A stretch of DNA of 5,130 nucleotides from an uncultured bacterium (lineage in GTDB: Bacteria; Patescibacteria; JAEDAM01; Absconditabacterales; Absconditicoccaceae): contig CAIVDB010000075.1 of the NCBI GenBank assembly GCA_903904545.1, positions 1-5,130 of the forward strand. Direction: 5' to 3'. The translations under genes and the position numbers were made by a program. Shown in pieces: positions 1-5,130 of this stretch; position 1 is the first letter of the stretch; the number at the start of each line of letters is the position of its first letter. Below the pieces are notes generated by a model that was not told where the DNA came from, did no database searches, and worked only from the letters and a program-made list of their open reading frames with translations.

Positions 1-1158
1 CGTAATTAGTAATTCGTAATCCGGAATTAGACAATCCTTATACAATGAAATATCTTCAATTCCTGTACTTGTTCTGAGTTTAAGAAAAAATGATTCAATC
101 AAAATATCTTTCTCATTGAGTTCTTGTACACTTGCCTCATCTTTCCACTTGCCAGCAAGGTAGTCTTGAAAATTGTTCGTATTGGTCCAACGGACTCATT
201 GGTTTATCGGTATATTGGGAATTGGTTTATTGGGGCTTTCTCTTTTTTCCCCGATTCCCAATTCCTGATTCCCGATTCCCATATCCATTCACTGAATAAA
301 AGAAGCAGCAGTGACTCCCAATCCCAAATAATTCTCCATATTCCAATACACCATATTGTGGATGCTTGCAGATCCTGATCTACAGAAATTAGAGACTTCA
401 TATCTTTTATAATCATTTTTGAGAAGAATATCTTTGAGCAGAGAAAATTCTTCCAAGATGTTTTCATCATCGGGCAGGGGAGTCTTGGCAAGATCCCGAG
501 GTGTCCCTCCATGACGCTCAAGCATATAGATCGAAAAGCTTTCAGCGAACTTGCTATGGACAAAGGTATCAAAGAATTCCCTTTGATACGGACGCCAAAG
601 TTCATGGGTTCCATCTTTTTTATTTTGAAACGAACCAAAGGCAATGAAATCGAAATTAAATACATTATTTTCTTGTTTGCGTTCTCTCAGCCCTCTCAAA
701 AAGTCTGTGAGTGCAAGGAAATTATAAGGTCTCCCTGCCCAAGTCAAGACCTCATCATTCATACTCTGGATACCAAAGCTAAATCTAAGTCTAGAAACGG
801 TTCTATATTGTGCGTTGAGTTTTTCTAGAACATCAAAAATCTGCTCATGCGGATAGGGGTTACACTCCAGACTAAGTTCGGTGAGGTTTTCGAGGTTCCG
901 TGTCAGCTTTATCTTTTCTACGATACGGATAATCCCCTCAGCTCCAATCAAGGTAGGAGTCCCTCAGCCAAAGTAAATACTTTTGATCTCCTGATCGCCA
1001 AGTTGCTCTTTATAGAAATCTATTTCCTTTTCTAACGCAGCCAAGTAATCCGCAATACGTAATCCGAAATCCTCTAATCCGCCCATCGGAAAACTTGTAA
1101 ATGAACAATAGTTACATTTCTTCTGACAAAAAGGGATATGGATATAGAGGGAGAGCAT
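1..1158 (-). CDS. hemW: Radical SAM heme chaperone HemW (HemN-like), C-terminus cut by window edge
   Basis: Family members bind a [4Fe-4S] cluster, S-adenosylmethionine and heme, and are thought to deliver heme to target proteins in the cytoplasm. The N-terminus carries the radical-SAM signature YIHIPFCQKKCNYCSF with C11, C15 and C18. Phe after the third Cys and an HNxxYW heme-binding motif at 267-272 favour HemW over HemN. Other family blocks are YFGGGTP at 62-68, ECNP at 98-101, RLRFSFGIQS at 123-132, YLGLG just after HNxxYW, and E355...LR 361-362 with G366. The frame needs three TGA codons (residues 65, 290, 321) read as glycine; 65 and 321 fall on conserved glycines. The ATG at 1158 sits right before the signature; no Shine-Dalgarno is visible. 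The 386 codons seen lack perhaps 50-70 C-terminal residues. An apparent insertion, about residues 290-320, is made of short repeats. The gene lies 184 bases downstream of the large gene, same strand. Confidence 0.93.
2..29. repeat. Heptamer tandem repeat at the left edge, inside hemW
   Basis: Four contiguous 7-base units lie at 2-8, 9-15, 16-22 and 23-29 on the plus strand: GTAATTA, GTAATTC, GTAATCC and GGAATTA. They are read within the hemW frame (about residues 377-386) and may continue past the window edge. The segment CGTAATCCGGAAT (15-27) matches a segment of the third hemW repeat patch (1058-1070) at 12 of 13 positions, so the two belong to one repeat family. Confidence 0.65.
198..280. 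repeat. Heptamer tandem repeats in inverted arms, inside hemW
   Basis: On the plus strand four consecutive 7-base units occupy 253-259, 260-266, 267-273 and 274-280, with consensus GATTCCC (one unit is AATTCCT). Opposite-oriented units ATTGGGA (214-220), ATTGGTT (221-227) and ATTGGGG (229-235) lie to the left, and another ATTGGTT lies at 198-204. The two sets can pair: GGAATTGG (218-225) with CCAATTCC (258-265), and GGGG (232-235) with CCCC (249-252), around a pyrimidine-rich loop. The whole patch is translated in hemW, giving a Gly/Ile/Asn/Pro-rich stretch at about residues 290-320 between two conserved blocks. Confidence 0.75.
964..966 (-). other. In-frame TGA read as glycine in the HemW YFGGGTP motif
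   Basis: The minus-strand codons read Tyr-Phe-Gly-TGA-Gly-Thr-Pro, at the place where HemW and related radical-SAM proteins have three consecutive glycines followed by Thr-Pro. The only assignment that restores the motif is glycine. TGG is present elsewhere for Trp, so a mycoplasma-type TGA=Trp code does not fit. This single codon is the cleanest proof of code 25 in the window. Confidence 0.93.
1046..1080. repeat. Degenerate heptamer repeat near the 5' end of hemW
   Basis: TAATCC occurs on the plus strand at 1046-1051, 1060-1065 and 1075-1080, and AAATCC at 1067-1072, giving spacings of 14, 7 and 8 bases. On the coding strand this reads as repeated GGATTA units and encodes roughly GLEDFGLRIADY, just after the radical-SAM cysteine motif and before the first long helix. 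It shares CGTAATCCG with the left-edge patch. Either the repeat has been absorbed into a tolerant loop of the protein, or the similarity is partly chance. Confidence 0.5.
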
Positions 1159-1207
1159 GGAAATCGAAAAGTGAAAAATAAAATAAGATTATCATAAAAT
1201 TGCAAAA

Positions 1208-1305
1208 CATTACTATCCGTTACGTCCTGAAAGGACACATTACTACTCATTACCATAGTAACGTATTCGCTTCGCTCATGTAATGAAGAAGAGTAATGAG
1301 TAATG
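1208..1305. repeat. Intergenic inverted-repeat element of CATTAC/GTAATG units
   Basis: Three CATTAC units (1208-1213, 1238-1243, 1248-1253) face three GTAATG units (1280-1285, 1293-1298, 1300-1305). The best stem pairs ACATTACTACTCATTAC (1237-1253) with GTAATGAGTAATGT (1293-1306): 14 base pairs with a three-base bulge and a 39-base loop. A smaller perfect hairpin, GTCCT-GAA-AGGAC, lies at 1224-1236. The element fills most of the spacer between the two genes. No T-run follows closely enough on the minus strand to call it an intrinsic terminator, although the hairpin could still affect readthrough or mRNA stability. It resembles a dispersed palindromic repeat (REP- or MITE-like). Confidence 0.65.
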
Positions 1306-1342
1306 TTGTGATTAAGGAAAGTCGCCAACAAAACAAGCACTT

Positions 1343-4300
1343 CTAGAAGGGAAGGTCATCATCATCCTTGAGAATTTTATTGAAGGGATTACTTACGTCA
1401 TTTTTATCTCTTGTGAGATACGCAGAGTCTAGATCTTGGAGTCGCGATTCGATCTCTTCAATTCGTTGACTCTCATTTTTTAATTCACAAATGTCGTTTA
1501 TCGGTCTACGTATTCATAGATATCGAAGATAATAAGAAGAACCATTTTGGAGTGTATCAAGTCCTTCATAGGAAGAAAAATATTCATGGATAATGGATTG
1601 TAGTTTGTCTGCGTTACTTTTAGTAGTTCTGGCTTGAGCGAGCCAATCATTGAGAATCTGTGGTACTTGCTGTTCCAACTGATCAGATGTATATTTGATA
1701 AGGAGACAATCTATAGGAAGTGATATCTTAGTTTCTCAATCGATAATCTTTTCAGTTTTCTGATCATAATGTAGTGAGGGGAACGAACGGAGAGAACTAA
1801 CAAGAGTGGCAACAAAAACATTTCTCTCTTCATCTCCATCATGATATCTAATAGGCAGAGCAGATAAATTTTTTACCCTATCTCTAATGAGACTCCTTTT
1901 ATAGGTGAGAAGAATAGCATCTCTGTAGACAAACCAATTGTCTTCAATATCTCCTTTCGTAGCCATAAAGCTTGCGAAACAATTTATGAAAGTTTGCATT
2001 CAGAGTTTTCTGAAAAAACCATACATGCTAAAAATAAGCTCATCTGACATACCCGAAGCAATATGATACATAACTTGCGCGGTAGATGAATCAAACTTAT
2101 CTTCTAAAAATAAATCAAGCTCATCTCCATATTGATTATTGATTCTGAGATTCAGAGTAAACATAACCTTAGTTAATCGAGATTTTAATTCCTCTCGATC
2201 GATATTTCTCCCATGATAAAGATTATCATAAACACCTTCACGATCAGATTCTCTTTTGATAATATCGAAAAAAGTGATAATATCCTGCATATTTGCTTCT
2301 GCTTCTTGGACAAGATCCTGCCTCCCCATTGTTTCGATAAGTTTCTCTATATGTCGACTAAAGGTCTCACAGTTGTTATTTTGTGTGCTAACAATCTGAC
2401 CGAGCATATCGGAAACCGTTTGACGTCCATACATTCTCACCATTCTTGTGAGATCAAATTCACCTTCTTTATCTAGACAGAGTCCCGTGATGGTAGAATC
2501 GGAGAATTCTTTTTCGTATGTTGTTGCTTGGATAAACTCTTCTACAGTACCTTCCCATTGGAGTTGGTGGGTAAGATAGTGAATGAGTTGAGGCCTTAGT
2601 ATATAATATTGATGGTATTCTTCTCATCAAGCCAAGATATCGGCGACAAGATTCTTTATTCTTTCTTGAGAAAACTCTTTTTCCATCCATTCAAAGTCTA
2701 TCATCCCCAAGGCATCAAAATAGAGAGGGATATCAATCTCTCCATATTCTACTTGACGATAGATATCTAAGAAATCTACCAAGTGTTCTCTAGGATAGGC
2801 TCGTCAAAATTTAGACCAAATATATTCTTGAAGTTGGTCTTTGTAATTGGAATAAGACAGATACATTTCTTCTCATTTTAAGATACCAACGACTATACGA
2901 TAAAAGATTCATATTCACCATGTGGCAATACCTGCAGGGATATCTATTCTTTTCTTTCATGTTTCATCTATAATTATCATCAAAACATCATTAGTATCAA
3001 TCGTTTCATTTTCATCGCATGAAATGGTTGAGAGATTTACGTTTTCAGGATCCAGATCCGTATCTCTTGGAGTATCTAAAATAATTTCTTGTTTTTCTGG
3101 GAGTTGAGAAAAAGAATCTGGAGTACTCAAAGTGTTTTGGAGATCTTTGAGGGTTTGCTCTGTCGTATCGACGCTTGTTTTAGCGTCCTCCTCTCCATAG
3201 AAATTCAAATTCGGAGCGATCTGATGGGCTGAAGAAGAGGTAGGTGTTTCCTCAGGCTTAGGCTTTCTTGCTGTAGATATCCAATACGCTCATTTGCTTC
3301 TTTCTTCATAGTCAGAATATATAATCACATCATCTGGCCCATAGAGGAAGTATTGAGCAATATCTTCTTGTGTCTGCTCTTGTACTTTCGGGAGAGTGAC
3401 TACGACAGGAACTACGATAGGGACAACTTCTTCATATGGTGCTTCGAGAAGATAGGGAGGAACTCCATCTTCCTCTTCATTCCATTCTGGGACTTCATCA
3501 CTCATAGGGATATCCAAGAAACGTTCCGGCTCTTCCTGCAGAGGGTTTCATAAATCAAAGAAATAATCATCGATACCTGTTTCTTGTTTTTCGTCTTCAT
3601 AAAAATCTTTTCGCAGTTCAAGGGGCTCTTCTTCATAAGACTCTTCATCGTCGTGATTATCAGAGAAATTATATTTATATTCGGAATATTCATCTTCAAG
3701 GACAGGTTTCTTATCATAGACTTCTCGCAGTTCAAGGGGCTCTTCATTGGAGGTGGCTCATTCATCCAAATATTGTGGTGGAGGAGTCAACTCATCAATC
3801 TCAGGATCAGGAAGAATAATTTCATCCAAAAATCTCTTATGGAGAGTAGGGTTCTTTTCTCGTCGCTTGAATGGGGGCACTTCTCCGATTGTTGCAAGCT
3901 CTTGTGCAAGAAGAATCCTTTTTTCTTGTTCTTCTTTCTTTGTATGTAATCGATCTGTGATATGAGCAATTTGCTGACGCTCATCCAAATCATACAAGTC
4001 AGACAAGGGTTTACTAATTTTTTCTCCATTGATAGAGATAAAAAGAAGTTCTTTCCCCTTACGTAAGGATACCTTATCAAGAAGGCAATACTCCTTCAAA
4101 AGTACCTCCAAACCTTGCATAAGCGTTAGATTCTTTTTTCTTTGGTCTACCCATGTAGATACCTGGATTGCCCACTGGTCAGCACTCCATTGAGTAAATA
4201 CTTCTTTGGGGCAAGAGAATCCCGTAGTGAGAAAAATAACATATCCTCCATCAAATTTTATATCTGGAATCGAAGAAATAACAAGTCTAAACTGTTGAGT

Positions 4301-5119
4301 AATTTGTTTTTTTTTGTTCGCTTCCAGGCGATGAAATGCTTTTACAAGGGGAGATCTTTTGTAAATATTACGGAGAATATCGAAGACAGTATCTTGCAAA
4401 AGGGGAGTGATAATATCTTGATCATAAAGCATTGCTTGAAACATTTTGGGGAGTTCTCATTTGTATTCTTTCATAAGATCGCGCATTGTTTTGGGGGCTT
4501 TCTCAGAAGAAAATAAATCAATCTTCCCGAATTTGCCCTGTTTTTTGATAATATTCCACGTCATCTTTTTATTCCACTCCGCATTGGGATACTTGTCCTC
4601 GTATGCTGCACTAAATTCCTCCCAGGAAGTCTTTTCCTGATATATTTCTACTCCATACTGGATCATATCCATCCAATATTCTATTCTGCTGAGAAGAAAA
4701 TTCTTACGATCAATCCCTTCGCTAGCTATGACTGTATCTCTCGCTCCTTTTATTCCCAAAAGACTGGGATATTTCTTCCAAGCAATCAGTCCCTTACGTA
4801 TCTTATCTATTATTTGCACAAGGGCATCTTTGTCAGCGCGACAGCTTTCCAATTCTCATTTCCCTTCATGATCTGAGAGAAGCATATCTAATAAGGAGAA
4901 AATCTTTCCTTGGTCGTAGGGAGGCTTCTTGGTAATGATAGCAGTAAAAATTTCCCTTATTTTGTCTATACCATAGACACCTAACATATACTCTAGAGCA
5001 AGCTTCCCATTCTCTAAGACATGGACATGAGGATATCCATCAAGAGCCTTGGGTACAAAAATGCTGGAAGTCTTTGTCTTTGTAGCTTGGACAGGAGCAC
5101 TAACAGAATTTATATTCAT
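1343..5119 (-). CDS. Unrecognised 1,258-residue protein with acidic linker and SSB-like C-terminal tip (code 25)
   Basis: I do not recognise the family. Read with TGA as glycine (15 codons: residues 88, 221, 454, 524, 610, 721, 735, 737, 749, 772, 831, 832, 1040, 1128, 1202), the frame is open to a TAG at 1343-1345. Residues 1-440 look mainly helical, mixing charged and aromatic residues. About 435-720 is rich in Glu, Asp, Pro, Ser and Thr and looks disordered, with EEPLELR repeated at 459-465 and 497-503. About 721-1200 again looks helical; 725-747 is fairly hydrophobic. A short coiled coil lies near 1205-1235. The protein ends KDDDDLPF, the SSB C-terminal tip pattern. No signal peptide, Cys-rich cluster, Walker motif or OB-fold was noticed. 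The tip suggests an adaptor contacting DNA replication or repair enzymes; that is inference. The start is uncertain: the ATG at 5119 has no visible Shine-Dalgarno, and the frame stays open to the right edge. Confidence 0.88.
1346..1366 (-). other. SSB-type C-terminal tip (DDDDLPF) encoded at the end of the large gene
   Basis: The last seven codons before the TAG stop encode DDDDLPF, with Lys just before. In bacterial SSB proteins the conserved acidic tip (DDDIPF in E. coli, DDDLPF in many others) ends exactly at the C-terminal Phe, whose carboxylate and side chain dock into partners such as RecQ, RecO, PriA, exonuclease I and the polymerase III chi subunit. The match here includes the Pro-Phe end and its exact terminal position. 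The stretch before it (about 1236-1250) is polar and flexible-looking, as in SSB tails. No OB-fold was noticed in the rest of the protein, so this does not look like an ordinary SSB. Confidence 0.8.
3000..3800 (-). other. Acidic, proline-rich, probably disordered linker of the large protein
   Basis: This part of the large gene (about residues 440-707) encodes clusters of Glu and Asp with many Pro, Ser, Thr and Tyr and few long hydrophobic stretches. Examples are EEPLELR (twice), YEEE, WNEEEDG and DTPRDTDLDPE. A short valine-proline run, VVPIVVPVVV (565-574), interrupts it and is too short to be a membrane span. It separates two helical-looking halves, so a flexible tether between two folded domains is the simplest reading. 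The boundaries are approximate. Confidence 0.65.
3611..3745 (-). repeat. In-frame direct repeat of 21 identical bases inside the acidic linker
   Basis: The same 21 bases occur at 3611-3631 and 3725-3745, offset by 114 bases, exactly 38 codons. Both copies are read in the same frame and encode EEPLELR (residues 459-465 and 497-503). Synonymous positions are identical as well, which points to recent duplication or gene conversion rather than selection on the peptide alone. The sequence between the copies is not obviously repeated. Confidence 0.85.
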
Positions 5120-5130
5120 ATGATATGCAG

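Noticed and set aside
198..280. CRISPR array
   Set aside because: Units are seven bases long and contiguous, with no spacers.
1191..1196. Possible -10 box TATGAT for hemW on the minus strand
   Set aside because: No acceptable -35 hexamer lies 16-18 bases upstream, and in AT-rich DNA such hexamers arise by chance.
1208..1306. Intrinsic terminator after the large gene
   Set aside because: The inverted repeat is not followed by a run of T on the minus strand and its stem is AT-rich with a long loop, so I list it only as a repeat.
1074..1340. Minus-strand open frame spanning the spacer and the start of hemW
   Set aside because: It overlaps the convincing HemW N-terminus in another frame and translates the palindromic repeat, so it is most likely spurious.
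1343..1735. A separate SSB gene supplying the DDDDLPF tail
   Set aside because: The tail is in frame with the large protein with no start-stop break, and the preceding sequence is helical and coiled-coil-like rather than a beta-rich OB-fold.
2469..2690. Minus-strand open frame of 73 codons
   Set aside because: It sits in a different frame inside the large gene, whose own frame is continuous there once TGA is read as glycine.
3584..3949. Plus-strand open frame of 121 codons with a hydrophobic, Phe-rich product
   Set aside because: It lies antisense to the acidic linker of the large gene. Its Phe/Ile/Leu-rich product is the mirror of Glu/Asp/Lys codons, and it matches nothing recognisable.
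1343..5119. A degraded pseudogene with many premature stops
   Set aside because: All interruptions are TGA; there is no TAA, TAG or frameshift over more than 1,250 codons, and the neighbouring hemW shows TGA at conserved glycines.

Overview
This AT-rich window holds two genes, both on the minus strand, and both can only be read if TGA is a sense codon. Under the standard code each breaks into pieces separated only by TGA. Read through as glycine, each becomes one uninterrupted frame. The best evidence is in hemW: a TGA (964-966) supplies the middle glycine of the conserved YFGGGTP motif, and another (196-198) supplies the glycine of the G-x-R-[WY]-x-N segment. TGG still encodes Trp. This is genetic code 25, known from the candidate-phyla bacteria Absconditabacteria (SR1) and Gracilibacteria, so the DNA almost certainly comes from one of those lineages. 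Frequent CGA codons in basic or coiled-coil settings look like normal Arg, which argues against the Absconditabacterales subgroup reported to read CGA/CGG as Trp.

Layout along the minus strand (right to left). From 5119 to 1343 runs a single gene of about 1,258 codons with 15 in-frame TGA codons. It encodes a protein I do not recognise. It has a helical N-terminal half (about 1-440), a long acidic, proline-rich and probably disordered linker (about 435-720), a second helical half (about 721-1200), a short coiled coil (about 1205-1235), and an extreme C-terminus DDDDLPF just before a TAG stop. That ending is a textbook match to the C-terminal tip of bacterial single-stranded DNA-binding protein (SSB), which docks replication and repair enzymes. 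It is the most interesting feature of the window. The gene's 5' end may lie beyond the right edge.

A 184-base spacer (1159-1342) follows, carrying an inverted-repeat element built from CATTAC/GTAATG units. From 1158 to the left edge runs hemW, a radical-SAM heme chaperone cut off by the window before its C-terminus. hemW contains three patches of degenerate 7-base tandem repeats (near 2-29, 198-280 and 1046-1080). One of them forms an apparent in-frame insertion of about 31 codons between two conserved blocks. I saw no comparable heptamer patches in the large gene.

The two genes have no obvious functional link. They share an orientation but are separated by the spacer, so an operon is possible but not shown. 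I found no RNA genes, CRISPR array, transposase or origin. No gap between genes exceeds 300 bases.
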